Assembly: GCA_963921935.1 (NCBI GenBank)
Contig: OY998180.1
Location: 111,792,183 to 111,856,182, forward strand
Direction: 5' to 3'
Source of the DNA: Galeruca laticollis
Taxonomy: Eukaryota; Arthropoda; Insecta; Coleoptera; Chrysomelidae
DNA: 64,000 bases
A program made the position numbers and the translations under genes. Positions within the stretch are counted from its first letter, which is position 1. Each line of letters starts with the position of its first letter. Below are positions 9,101 through 19,180 of this stretch, one piece after another. The notes under the pieces were generated by a model. That model was not told the DNA's origin. It ran no database searches and was given only the letters and a program-made list of their open reading frames with translations.

Positions 9101-11646
9101 CCAGATCCGGTGGTAAAAGCAGTCTGCTCTTCATCTTCTGGGTCCATTTCTACTTGCCAATAACCAGACTTCAGGTCCAAGGTGGAAAAAAGTTTGCTGC
9201 CGGCCAAAGTATCTAGCATATCGTCAATTCGAGGCAGAGGATAGCTGTCCTTCTTCGTCACGTTGTTAAGCTGGCGATAATCCACGCAGAATCTCGTAGT
9301 TCCATCCTTTTTCTTGACGAGCACTACTGGAGACACCCATGGACTAGTAGATGGTTCTATCACTTTTTCTTCTGCCATCTCTTGAATTGTTTTTTCAGCT
9401 TCCTCTCTCTTCGCTCGTGGAAGTCTTCGAGCTGATTGTCTAATTGGCTTAGCATTATCAGTATCGATTTTGTGTTTGACGGCTGATGTTCTGCCAGTCT
9501 TTCCTCCTTTTGGTACGAATAAGTCTCGATACTGCAAGAGAAATTCTCTCATTCTCTTTTTTTCAGCTCGATCCAAGGATTGACCAGCTACTGATAACAT
9601 TTGTTCGAATCTGGCATTAGAATTTTCAGTGGTCGTTGTTTGACGCACTATTGACGTCACTGGTACGCAGGATCCAATCTTAATTTCCTTCTTGATTGTA
9701 ATTGGGTAATCGTTCACGTTTATCACACGTACTGGGATCTCTTTCGCCGACGTGACCAATCCTTTTCCAATTAGTACTCCTTTGCCAACTTCTTCGTCGT
9801 GGTTCCTTGGCTCCATCATAACCGGTGTACCTTCCTCCATGATTCCCTGTAGCCGTGCTACTATCATGGTTTCGCTTCGTGCAGGTAGAACGGTATCTTC
9901 CTGTACAGCTGCCAACACCGCGTTGCCTTCATATGGATGCAGGAACACCTTCTCGGGACCCACTTTAATGGTTCTGTTTCTAAAGTCTAATTGGAATCCA
10001 TGTACATTCATTACGTCCATTCCTAGAATCACGTCTTCTTCAATGTCAGCTACGATTACCGTATGCGTGAACTTTTCTGCGCCAATTCCCAATTGGATTT
10101 GTGTTTCCCCGTGAACGTTGGCACTCTCGTCTGTGGCGGTCCGCAGTCGCAGTCTCGTTGGTAGAAGTTTCTTCTTGGGGTTTATTATCTCTGGTCGTAT
10201 AATGGTTCTAGTTGCTCCAGTGTCAATCAGCAGAGCATGTTTCTTGCCATTTACTTCGCCATCCACATATACACTGTCGTTGCGACATCTGAGATATGCT
10301 ATCAGTATGAGAGGGTCTTTGGATTGATCATGGGTCGGTGCTGCCCCCTCGTAGCCGACCCGTTCTAGTTTTCCTGTGACTGGGGTTCTTGGTTTTGCAG
10401 GAGTCTTGGGGCGCTTACACGAACTAGGTACATGCCCTAGCTCGCCACAATTCCAGCATCTGATCTTTCTTGGCTTCTTGTCCATCATACTTTTTATTAA
10501 ACTGACGAACTGGTCAAATCTGTCTTCGTCACCTTCTTCTTGGATGGTCCTGATTTTGTTATATCCTGAAGCCTTCGTTGCTGCTTCATATTCAAGAGCA
10601 GCTGTCAATGCGTCGACTAATGTTTTCGGATGGGCTAAACGAAGCGTCCTCTGCATATCGGGGTCACGTAAGCCATCAATAAAGGCCTGAATGCCCAGAC
10701 ATTCCATCATGTTCTCTGGTGCTGACGGATAAGCAAACCGAACTAGTCGGGCAATGTCCACTTCATATTCGTGAAGGGATTCATCACGTTTCTGCCTTCC
10801 GTTCTTCAGCTGGGATTGGTGCAAATGTTCTAGATGTTCATGACCGTACCGCATGTCCAACCTCTTCTTCAGCAGCTCGAAATCATCCGTTTCTTCCAGA
10901 GGTATCGTCTGAAGTATATCTAAGGCATCTCCCCGAAGCGCGATATTTAGGTTCACTGCTTTCTCCTTATCGGACCAATTATTCACTCTAGCGGCTGCTT
11001 GGAACTGTTTTACGTAATTGGTCCACGACATCTTTCCATCGAACGTTGGGGCCTTGACTCGGGTAAAACTGCCAGTATCATCTGTCTTGGGTTGTGTTTG
11101 TGGCTTGCAGATCTCGATCTTCTTTTCTTCTGCTGAAGTGTCTTGTGTTCTTAACTCGGCAATCTTCGTCTCTAACTCCTTGATTTTCTCATCTATCTGA
11201 TTTTCCATCGTTGTCATCTTATTCTCCATGTCTGATTTTATTTTCTCGTTCATCGTTGTCATCTTATCCTCAATATCCGATTTTAGAGACGTGATTTTAT
11301 TCTCGACTTCAGCAGCAATGTCATTTTTCAATGATAAGATATCTGCAGAAATATCGGTCTTCATAGCGGAAATCTTCTCGTCCATATTAGTAGAAATCTT
11401 GTCCATGTTAGCAGAAATATCGTTCTTCATGGTTGAAATCTTCTCGTCCATATTAGTAGAAATTGACGAGATTACGGTGGAAGCCTCGTCATTGAATAAA
11501 AATAATTCTGGATCAAAGCCGTCATTTTCCAGAGCCACTTTAAGTCTTTCTACTAATTCACTTTTCTTACCGGACGTTTCCAACTCACGATCTTCCAATT
11601 CTGCTCTTAATTCCGTCACTTTGATATCAATCAGTCTCTTGGCCAT
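6127..11646 (-). CDS. Gypsy Gag-Pol polyprotein with C-terminal macro domain and CCCH finger
   Basis: One frame of 1839 residues encodes, in order: SAP-like DNA-binding motif (about 5-42); repetitive coiled coil (60-168); Gag core (195-360); CCHC knuckle C397, C400, H405, C410; aspartic protease DTGA at 475; reverse transcriptase (about 740-930, YLDD at 886-889); RNase H (D1033/D1035, E1076, D1101); integrase with HHCC zinc site (H1266, H1273, C1300, C1303) and catalytic D1335, D1395, E1431 (DDx35E); GPY motif 1571-1573. Usual Gypsy Pol would end near 1610. Here about 230 residues follow: 1645-1775 resemble a TARG1/OARD1-type macro domain (SLAYNI, GLATAFRKKFG, YVVTK, MPKI...LDW), and C1788, C1796, C1802, H1806 form a CCCH finger (Cx7Cx5Cx3H). 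No Gag-Pol frameshift exists. The start is the only ATG preceding SAP, 43 nt after the primer site. Function of the macro domain is inferred. Confidence 0.97.
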   Translation of the reverse strand: MAKRLIDIKVTELRAELEDRELETSGKKSELVERLKVALENDGFDPELFLFNDEASTVISSISTNMDEKISTMKNDISANMDKISTNMDEKISAMKTDISADILSLKNDIAAEVENKITSLKSDIEDKMTTMNEKIKSDMENKMTTMENQIDEKIKELETKIAELRTQDTSAEEKKIEICKPQTQPKTDDTGSFTRVKAPTFDGKMSWTNYVKQFQAAARVNNWSDKEKAVNLNIALRGDALDILQTIPLEETDDFELLKKRLDMRYGHEHLEHLHQSQLKNGRQKRDESLHEYEVDIARLVRFAYPSAPENMMECLGIQAFIDGLRDPDMQRTLRLAHPKTLVDALTAALEYEAATKASGYNKIRTIQEEGDEDRFDQFVSLIKSMMDKKPRKIRCWNCGELGHVPSSCKRPKTPAKPRTPVTGKLERVGYEGAAPTHDQSKDPLILIAYLRCRNDSVYVDGEVNGKKHALLIDTGATRTIIRPEIINPKKKLLPTRLRLRTATDESANVHGETQIQLGIGAEKFTHTVIVADIEEDVILGMDVMNVHGFQLDFRNRTIKVGPEKVFLHPYEGNAVLAAVQEDTVLPARSETMIVARLQGIMEEGTPVMMEPRNHDEEVGKGVLIGKGLVTSAKEIPVRVINVNDYPITIKKEIKIGSCVPVTSIVRQTTTTENSNARFEQMLSVAGQSLDRAEKKRMREFLLQYRDLFVPKGGKTGRTSAVKHKIDTDNAKPIRQSARRLPRAKREEAEKTIQEMAEEKVIEPSTSPWVSPVVLVKKKDGTTRFCVDYRQLNNVTKKDSYPLPRIDDMLDTLAGSKLFSTLDLKSGYWQVEMDPEDEEQTAFTTGSGLWQFNVMPFGLCNAPATFERLMEHVLRGLSWKTCLVYLDDIVVLGKTFDEHLKNLEDVFKRLQAAQLMLNPKKCQLFQNRVNYLGHIVSNEGVAVDPEQVASIQQWPQPTDKHQIRSFLGLCTYYRRFIRKFGDIAKPLTRLTEEARAFQWDEGCQTAFETLKRHLTSAPILGYPLSEGEFILDTDASNVGIGGVLSQIQGGQERVLGYFSEVLSKPERNYCVTRRELLAVVKSVEHFYQYLYGRKFLIRTDHAALKWLMQFKNPESQIARWIERLQEYDFNIDHRAGVSHRNADSLSRRLCPTDCSHCNKVECREAADSRTTVVNEEWSPTRIREDQENDPHLKMIRQWKKENRRHTWQEVSRFSPKLKAYWAQWDSLVLEEGLLKRVLENDDGSEMRRQLVIPRTRVAEVLKKLHDSPSGGHLGVKKTLQRVRERFYWMNSSDNVKDWCKKCTTCATSNGPHRKRKAPMKQYNVGSPFERIALDIAGPFPTTENGNKYILVVMDYFTKWVEIYAIPNQEATTVADVLVKEFISRYGVPMEVHSDQGRNFESHLFQEICDKLGMKKTRTTALHPQSDGMVERMNRTIRKYLSKVVSSHQRDWDQYLSLFALAYRSAVNEPTGETPAKILFGREMRLPCDLEFGCRPGEDIAGEDYVIQLRRRLDDIHELVRTNLQVASDRMKSRYDTQATEGGFKEGDKVWLHNPARRKGFSPKLQKSWEGPYLIKKRINDVLYRISKIPNGKTKVVHRNRLAPFEGDHDIEEGDVSDPTFDEFMGAYGGTGKARYGVTSEQQQDLFTLPEDYSLAYNIPARIKNARGLATAFRKKFGQLEKLEDQIPAPGKTLKLKHYSRYVFYVVTKNEFQDRSTYRDVWEALRNLRDHVLESNVKKLAMPKIASNQLDWRIIRNMVEIIFQDTGVQILICSYNPRYQYPMKTVPCYFHKIEKCRNGASCRFKHPVSATQKFQEELSFKEGVMLRTRTPKQILSTAL
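6174..6190 (-). promoter_or_regulatory. Polypurine tract for plus-strand priming
   Basis: On the minus strand AAGGAGGGGGTAA immediately precedes the 3' LTR. This is the expected position and composition of the second-strand primer, and here it is also read as codons of the polyprotein. Confidence 0.85.
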
Positions 11647-11672
11647 TTTGATGTAGCTATTTATTTATATTA

Positions 11673-11689
11673 CCCCACACCTGACACCA
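11673..11689 (-). promoter_or_regulatory. Primer-binding site, tRNA-Leu type
   Basis: One base after the 5' LTR the minus strand reads TGGTGTCAGGTGTGGGG. Insect tRNA-Leu genes begin GTCAGG and the mature tRNA ends in CCTGACACCA, so the first ten bases match a leucine tRNA 3' end exactly and most of the next six also fit. Confidence 0.75.
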
Positions 11690-11690
11690 A

Positions 11691-12157
11691 TGTAATGTTT
11701 TTCTAATTTATTTAAAACGTGAACGGGTGGGATAAATTTTAAACACTCGGTATTGCTACTTACTAATTTATTTAAACACTAACTCACTAACACTAATTTA
11801 TATGTACTTAACTAGTCACTTAAATTTAATTTATATGCACACTAACTTATTAATTTATAACACTTTTATATTCACTTAATTACTGTTTAACTCACTATGG
11901 CAAATTATAAGCTGAAACTCATCCGCTGATCGGTCCTGTATTTATATCAAAAACTTTCTTTACTAGAACATTCGGGATGGGACATGCCTTTCGCGATATT
12001 TCTTAAAATGCCTTTCGAGAACATATTTAAAAGGAAGGTCACAATAGATCCCAATAGACCTTCTCAGAATTCGGCGCGCTCGCCTTTTTCTTAACTCCGT
12101 TAACATAAGGTTACAGGGCCGTACTTAGTATCTGCTTCGGTGTGCGAGTTCGTAACA
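11691..12157 (-). repeat. 5' LTR of the Gypsy element
   Basis: 467 bp, same termini as the 3' LTR. As the transcription-side LTR it should carry the promoter. Confidence 0.97.
11911..11948 (-). promoter_or_regulatory. Putative LTR core promoter (TATA and initiator)
   Basis: The minus strand of the 5' LTR has GATATAAATA (11939-11948) and, about 30 nt downstream, an initiator-like TCAGC (11911-11915). Spacing fits a TATA-Inr promoter; no experimental start is known. Confidence 0.4.
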
Positions 12158-12163
12158 TTATTA

Positions 12164-13274
12164 TTAAGTTAAAGTAATAAGGGTGGTGCTGTTAGGAGCA
12201 ATATGGTTGTTTAATGCAACCTGAGGAGTACAATTAGCATCTAAGGACAACAAAAATGAGTAGATCTCACTCAAGTGATCAATATCAGTTTTCTTATTTA
12301 TAACATTGTTGTATTGTGAAATGAAAGCCATTTCCAAGAATGATCTTTTCGTTCTGTTGGACTCAGTCGCCAACACTTTCACAGCCTCATAATTCATCTG
12401 ATGATCAAGAGAATTTACATGAAAAGCTAACGCGCACCTCTCTGGGTGTAATCTACAGTCACTCTTGTGTGAAACTATACGGCTCGACAGAGATCTTAAA
12501 GTCTGTCCGATATACTGTTTATCCCAGGTATGACTGTATCCAGAACATCGTCCATGACATATGCTGCCAAGATAGGAGAAATTGAAGCACCGATTGGAGT
12601 ACCAAAGGTTTGTTTGTAAATGTTGTTATTAAAAGTGAAGTAAGTACTGTCAAACAGAAAAACTATTAATTCAAGAAAAGCTTCTTTCGGGATGGAGCAA
12701 TGGGTACTGATACGATCCCAACTCTTATCGATTGCTCTCAAACAAGCATCAAGATAAACATTACTGAACAACGAGACCACATCCAAACTGGCCAGAACAT
12801 AATTTTCTGGAATTACCAAATTATTAAACTTTTCAGAGACTTCAAAAGAATCTTTAATAAAATACCAATTGTCATAATCATACGCTTTTGTTAGTATTCC
12901 CGTACAAAACTGTACAATATTTTCAGTGGGGGCTCCTATTGAAGCCACTATCGGTCTCACAGAGAGAACTGGTTTATGAACTTTCGGAGGAGAATAAAAT
13001 TTTGGAGGGACACCATGGTAGCTCATGAGTTTCTTCTTAACTGTCATATCTATATGATGTTTATTAAATAATGATTTAATTAAGTTGTTACCCTTTCTCT
13101 GTATATGGGAAGTAGGTTCACATGATAGTTCTACATAAGAACTGTTGCTCAAAACAATATCATTAGACAATTCAACATATTGTTGCTTGTCCATAATGAC
13201 TGTGACGTTACCCTTATCGGATTGAGTGAGAATCAGATGAGGGTTCGTCTTCAAGAAAGCTTTAGATTTAAGTA

Positions 13275-13331
<57 letters not shown>

Positions 13332-13362
13332 TAGACTTTCGGGTGGGCTTGTAGTACGGCAA
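12164..13362 (-). pseudogene. Penelope-like element: RT fused by deletion to GIY-YIG endonuclease
   Basis: The minus strand from 13362 encodes Penelope-type reverse transcriptase: SDKGNVTVIMD, PPKFYSPPKVHKP, an LASLDVVSLF motif A and FGTPIGASISPILA motif B. At about 12525 the frame changes and the text jumps to YIGQT (12500-12514) and then a GIY-YIG endonuclease domain with HPERCALAFH, ending at 12164. The RT C-terminal part including the catalytic YVDD-type motif C is missing, so an internal deletion joined motif B region to the endonuclease. A (TA)n tract (13280-13327) is read in frame as repeating Tyr-Ile near the N-terminus. Penelope elements normally carry RT followed by GIY-YIG, so the family call is firm although the copy is dead. 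Confidence 0.88.
13280..13327. repeat. (TA)n microsatellite within Penelope-like coding frame
   Basis: About 24 ta units in the N-terminal part of the Penelope RT frame. Confidence 0.95.
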
Positions 13363-14820
13363 GTCGTCAAGAATACAAATTGATGGAAATAATATATCTT
13401 AAAAAAGTTTGTTACGGTACTTGACTAATATTATTGGTAAACAACATACTTTGTGGCCGTTCTCTCATAAATGTTGGTACGATCCCACTATGGTAACGGT
13501 TCTGGTAGTATATGAAGATTTGCATTTAAATTACGCCTAATTTTATGGCAGCCATGTTTTTAACAGTTCCTACCAATCGAAGAAATAATCTATAGGGAAT
13601 TCGCAGTCTCGACAACATTGCTAAGGACGCGTTGGTATTTTTTATTGATTTCTACAGTGTGAGAAAAAGTATGATGAAGTTTTCTTGCCCATTAATATAA
13701 CTATACATTATTTTGAGTAAACTGTTGATAACATCAGAACGGTTAGAGATAGGTATAGGGAACCATCCTGAACTATGAAAGAAAACTAAGTGGCATTTAA
13801 AATATACGGGGTGTTCGATATGAAATAATAAAGTAATTGGTGTTTAAATTTGGCCAAAAGTGACCTTTAATATTTGAAAACCTTATTATGAAATGGGGGA
13901 ACGGTCCTATCTCATATGTCACATCAACAGTAGCGCAGTTGTAACAATATTCAAGCGCTGTACATAAAAAATTGGTCGGTCTGGTTGCCTTCAAATTGGG
14001 ATTATGAAAGCGTATAAAAACGGACAGGTGGCGGTTGCGATTTTCATAAACTTTATTGGTTCTATTTCTACCGTATTTACCAAGTTGCCTGTAAGACAAA
14101 TTACGTCCTTTTTATAATTATGTTAATTATAGTGTAATAATTTATAGTTTACTTTAAATTTGATTAGGCACTACACACAAAAACCCGGAACAGATGGTTT
14201 CTGTTATCTCTCGTTTTGTATACAAACTCAAATTCTTCAGATTTCCAAGATTTAAAAAATATTTATATATTGAATACAACAATTATTTTAATCCTAAAAA
14301 GTTATATTCAGTATTCACATCGCAATTTTAATAAACGCATTAAATCGAGACTGACAAGAAAGGTAAATACTCATTATTAATGTTCGAGGAATGAATTCTT
14401 AGGAAGTTCACGAGTCATTTTAACATCAATGCAATTAGGAAGTTTCCTATTTCACAAATATCGGGTAAATTTAACATTTTTCGAAATTATTTCACTTCTC
14501 CAAACCTATCAAATTTATGGAATTTCTTAACTCGTCAAATTTTTAGGAAATCCGCGCGCAACTGAATCTGTCTGTGACGTCACAATACACGACTTGTTTG
14601 ACCGCCGGCGCGGAATTTATTAATTATGCTCAGTGTCACTGTTTCTTAGCGAGGTTTATACTGGCAATATTTGCGAAAATAGAAGAAGATTCAGCAACCA
14701 AGAGTTTATATTAGTATGATAATGGATTTTTTTCGAATAATCTATCATACAGTAGTGCTGAGATTCCGCATTCCCTGCCAGCCATGATGCTCACTCCTTC
14801 AGATATACAGGGTGTATCAA
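13363..14820. other. Unassigned stretch with mariner-like terminus
   Basis: No gene recognised. At 13801 the text cggggtgttcgatatgaaat resembles the acagggtgtyc ends that recur through the window, suggesting a degenerate MITE end. A 100-codon minus-strand frame (13797-14099) has no family motif. GC-richer text at 14560-14620 (gtgacgtcacaatacacgac) recurs in inverse near 20345-20385. Confidence 0.4.
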
Positions 14821-15379
14821 TCTTAGGACAAACTTCGGTATATGGGTTATTTTAATAGATATAAATAAAGTTATCAACAAAAATAGTAGATGCCTTTAAG
14901 GTCCATATTTTGAAATTATTTCCAACTATACAGAGTGTTACATAACTCCGTTACAAACCAAACACACGATTTTTTAAATGAGAACACCTGTATATTATAC
15001 CGAATTCGAATTGCTCACATTATTTTGAAGCTTTTGAAATAAGGTTTTGCTATGTGATTGAGTGATTCAAAAGGTATGGACACGTTTATGTGAAAAGCGT
15101 AGGTAAGTCAACGCTCTGTAGCTTATTGTACGTTGAAGAAAAAAAATATATTTTCCCTAACAGTTCGTAATATGATGCAAGATCTCCGTATTCAATTAAA
15201 TTTTAAGTATTTTACATTTTGTATACAGGGTGGACGGAAACTCGAACCTTTCATTTTCCCTCTTCTTTCAAGTAGAACACCCTTCGATCATGTAACTTTA
15301 ATTTTTGATAAGTATTTCTTATACCCAAAGTTTATAAAAACAGAGTCATTTTGTAATATCTATTGTATACCATAATTAT
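14821..15379. repeat. Left long inverted repeat of a mariner-like element
   Basis: About 560 bp that match the reverse complement of 19181-19769, e.g. acaaacttcggtatatgggt against the complement of acccacataccgaagtttgt. The outer end adjoins tacagggtgtatcaa at 14806; an internal cagggtgga segment (15228) is also mirrored (19355). Confidence 0.85.
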
Positions 15380-18056
15380 TAGAGAGAGAGAGAGAGAGAG
15401 AGACATAAGCTTTATTGTCATGAAAAATTGTACAATTTTATGGACAAGGCGAAATAATTTAAAAAATAGATAAATATAAAAAAGTATATAAAAAATAATA
15501 TAAAGATATAAAAAATACTGACTATACTAACAATACAAAACATAGTATATAAAAAACAAATTTAAATTAATAGTTATAATACAATGTTACCATCGTACAT
15601 CATACCAAATATTGAACTACGCCGATGTAACTCAAAGGTATAGGGTAGATTGCAGAATTCTGCCACTGACTAATAAGGTCTCTCAAGCAGAAACGCCGTT
15701 GTCAATCTCCGGAACCTATTGAATGTATTTACCATTTTTAATTCTAAAGGTAGCTGATTGAATAGTTTTTTGGCATTGAAGGTGATGGAATTTTTTACCA
15801 GATCAGAGGTGAGTATTGTTAAGTAGATATCGAAATTTTTTCCTCTAGTAGGGCAACTATGAATTGTCCTCTCAGTTAAATTGTGAAAGTGTTTGCGAAC
15901 CAAACACATGGATTCCAAAATGAATAGAGCAGGAAGAGTTAAAATTTTGTATTTTTCAAAATAGAATTCGCAATGCGTCCTACGACTCAAACCATAAATA
16001 TAATGAATAGCTCTTTTTTGTAGTTTGAAAATAGATATGAAAAGATGCAAACTACAAGACCCCCAGAAAGGCAAACCATAGCGAAGGTGTGATTCGAACA
16101 AAGATTAGTAAGTTGTTAAAGCAGTACAAGAATCAAGTTGTTTAGACACATATTTAATGGCAAAACGAGCCGAGGATTAATTTTTCGCTAAAATGTCTAT
16201 ATGTACAGACCATTTAAGGGCACTGTCAATGTGGAGACCAAGAAACTTAATCGAATTTGAAGATCGTATTACGTCATTGTTAAGTTTGAGAGGTTGCAAA
16301 ACTCCTTTCTAAGATAAAACTAAAGTTTTCTCAGTGTTAAAACAAAGCCCGTTCGAGTCAGACCAGGACTTAATAGTAATGAGATCTTTGCCTACGGTAG
16401 AATGTAAAGTTCGTATATCGGAACTGCTCCAGGTTACACTAGTGTCATCGGCAAATAAAGTACCATTCCATTAATTCGTAAGTCTGTGACATCGTTAATG
16501 AATACCAAGAAAATAATTGGACCTAAAACTGAACCCTGGGGTACACCACAGGTAAATTTTTCGAAATTTTTCTATTGGCTTGTACCAGTTGGTTTCTACA
16601 TTCCAGGTAAGATTCAAACCATTTTAAAGGAATACCACGGATGTCATAATATTCTAGTTTGTCTATCAAAATTTCATGATCAACACAATCGAAGGCCTTT
16701 GCGAAGTCACAAAAAACCGAAGCCGTGAAAAGTTTATTATTAAGAGAGGTATATATTTAATTAAGAACAGAAAACATTGCGTCATTAGTACATTTATTAG
16801 GTAGGAAAGCGAATTGTTGGAATTTCAAGATTTTATATTTGAAAAGAAAAGGCAGTAGACGGTTTTTCATTAGTCTTTCGATTATCTTCGATAAGATTGG
16901 TAATAAGGCAATAGGACGATAGTTACTAGTATTCTGTTTCTCGCCACCCTTGTGGAGGTGAACAATTATAGCTGTTTTTAGACAGTTAGGGAAGAGACCT
17001 TTTTGAAAGGATTCATTCATTAGAGAATATTCAAAAACAACTTAGCTGATAACCCATCAATGACACAGGAAGTTTTGTTTTGAATGCTGAGTATGGTTTG
17101 CATTAGATCAAATTTATCTATTGGTTTAAAGAAGAAAATATCAGTGATTCTTTTAGAAGGAACGAGGAAAGAAAGAACATCACGACTTGGAGATATTTTA
17201 GAGCTAATATTCTTACTAACGTTTATGAAATAATTGTTAAGTTCGTCTGGATCGAGTTCAATAAAGTTTGAGGAACGAGTTTTGTTCCTTAAATCATTGA
17301 TAACAGACCAAGTTTCTCTCGTGGAATTCTTAGCTCTTGAGATGCGATTGTTATAATAGTTTTGTTTAATAGCTTTGATAGTTTTCCGATACAATATTTT
17401 ATAGTTATTGATATAATTGAGTATGTGAAGATTGTCTGTGAATTTTTTAATGTACATGAGTGATCTCATATTCATAGATAAAGTACGTGTTCCTTTCGTA
17501 GACCATGATTTATGATGTTTAGTTTTATGAGAGCGAAGAGGAAATAATGTATTGAAGCACCTGATAATTTTATTAATAAAGTCCAAAAATTTAGAGTCAA
17601 TATCTTCAGAAAGATCAATCCAATAAATTGCTAAACATAAATTATGAAAATTGGTGGAATTTTGTTGAGAGAAAATTCTCACCAACTGAGTGTTTTTCTT
17701 TAGAGATTTACGAGGTAATACAAATTCTGCGAAAACTGCTTCATGGTCAGAGATACCTGAGTTAATTACTAAGTGATTCACATCATGGGGTAGAAAGTCG
17801 GAAACTATGTAATCTAAAATTGACGAAGTTGTTTTAGTAGTACGAGTTGGTGAATATACGTGCATATTTAGATCAAACGACTCAAAAATATTCACCAAAG
17901 ACCTTTGAGTGGCACAATCATTAGTAAAGTCAATATTAAAGTCACCGCATAAAACTTTCTTGCTCTTAACAGACAGAGCGTCAAGTAAATTTAGAAGGTT
18001 CTCAAAAAAAGAATGAACATTTGATTTAGGTGGTCTGTGAAGGGTATACCACTAGA
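15380..18056 (-). pseudogene. CR1/Jockey-group LINE with (GA)n tail, interrupted
   Basis: Read on the minus strand: end of an AP-type endonuclease with SILDYIVSDF and the terminal SGISDHEAVF signature (near 17750), a linker region, reverse transcriptase start (NYRPIALLPILSKIIERL, near 16900), RT motif C FADDTSVTW (core 16443-16454), then a C-terminal segment beginning ESHLRYGLPFWG (15670-16101). The 3' end is a (ct)n/(ga)n tail at 15380-15405 instead of poly(A). The parts lie in different frames with stops between them, so the copy is inactive. The 5' portion of the endonuclease and any ORF1 are absent, so it is 5' truncated. It lies directly against the inner edge of the left inverted repeat, consistent with insertion into the mariner-like element. 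Confidence 0.85.
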
Positions 18057-18256
18057 TATGGTAGAACGATTAATCAGCCTAAAATATTAATAAGAGAAAT
18101 ATAGAACTTAGCTTATAAGGAAATATAAAATTAATGTTTGTAAAGTAAGGGGGAGGTAATAGTCGACCACACTATCAATCATATGCGCATCAATCTACCT
18201 GACTATAATCAGAATGTGTGACAGCGCCCTCCTTCGATCATTCAGTTTGGTATGGG

Positions 18257-18871
18257 TTATGAATAAAGCTCAGTTTCACAATGACACGTATTTGAATCAA
18301 CATCGAACCCTTTACAATTACGGGTTGTGGCGACATTTGGATTAGAAGTTGCATAATAATGAAAATTATGTCGATTTACACATCCATTTTTATGGAAAGT
18401 CGTCTCATCTGCAAAAAGCACAAAATCAAAAAAAAATTCTCTGGCGATTAATTTTAAATTGAGCCCATTCACAAAACTTTGAAATTCAGGGTCAAGTAAC
18501 TCTTAATGAAGTTGGACATGATAGGGATGCATTTTATCTTTTTTAAGGATTCTTTGAACCTTGCCATGACTTATGTTTTGCTGTTGTGAAATATTTCTCA
18601 CACTTGTATGCGCAATCACTGCAATACTTAGCATTACTTTTATTTCATTTTCCTCAGTTAAGGCTGTTTTTGCTACGTCTTTTTTTTATTTTACTTCTCC
18701 AGTGCGGTTGAAACAATCCATTAGTTTTTCAAATGCTCTTTTGTTGGGTGCCTTCCAGTCTGAAAATATTTGACGATAAACTTAAGACGCAAGCAAACAA
18801 TTTTTGTTACAACCACCCAATACCCAAATCATGTCTACCATTTCCTGAGTAGAAAAATGTACACTATTCAT
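18257..18871 (-). pseudogene. Mariner-type transposase, N-terminal half
   Basis: From an ATG at 18869-18871 the minus strand reads an N-terminal region typical of insect mariner relatives (MNSVHFSTQEMVDMIWVLGG, then a segment ending FNRTGEV), a second helix-turn-helix (SVRNISQQQNISHGKVQRIL) and the first catalytic motif FADETTFHKNG followed by HNFHYYATSNPN. Several stops interrupt it (for example after NCLLAS and HVQLH). The part with the second and third catalytic residues is missing, replaced in position by the LINE at 15380-18056. It reads leftward from the right inverted repeat, so it is the natural transposase of the 14.8-19.8 kb element. Confidence 0.82.
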
Positions 18872-19180
18872 TCTCAATAATTGTTACTTTATTTCAGAAA
18901 ACTATAAAATGCAGGCGACACTTAATTACTGCTATTTTTAAGAAATAAAATATAACGACTGACGTTTAAGTCAAATTTTGTCAACGCTCACTGAGAAAAT
19001 GTAATGGTTTTCAGCATTGCATCGATATTAACGGTGAACACTTTGAACATTTAATTTAATATTACGGTTAGGATTATACTTTTGGAGACTTGTTTTGTTT
19101 AGAATAAATAATTCATTAATATTTATTATTATTTAGGATTTTCTGTTACATTCAACGTTTAGTGCTTTCATTTAATAGGT

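Larger units (their letters stand above)
5709..12157 (-). mobile_element. Complete Ty3/Gypsy LTR retrotransposon with macro-domain polyprotein
   Basis: A 6449-bp element transcribed on the minus strand. Two direct LTRs (5709-6173 and 11691-12157) start TG and end CA and differ at about ten positions, giving roughly 98% identity and indicating recent insertion. The flanks carry a 4-bp duplication (ttat before 5709 and after 12157). A primer-binding site adjoins the 5' LTR, a polypurine tract adjoins the 3' LTR, and one uninterrupted ORF of 1839 codons fills the interior. No envelope gene is present. Intact LTRs, signals and ORF together suggest the element could be, or recently was, autonomous. 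It sits beside Penelope-like coding sequence. Confidence 0.97.

Noticed and set aside
6211..11656. Many plus-strand frames of 60-142 codons
   Set aside because: Antisense to the intact Gypsy polyprotein; no independent motif.
12398..12432. CTGATGA ... GAAA on the plus strand, hammerhead-like
   Set aside because: It is the complement of Penelope endonuclease coding sequence and no stem II pairs.
13797..14099. 100-codon minus-strand frame
   Set aside because: No family motif; begins and ends in MITE-like text.
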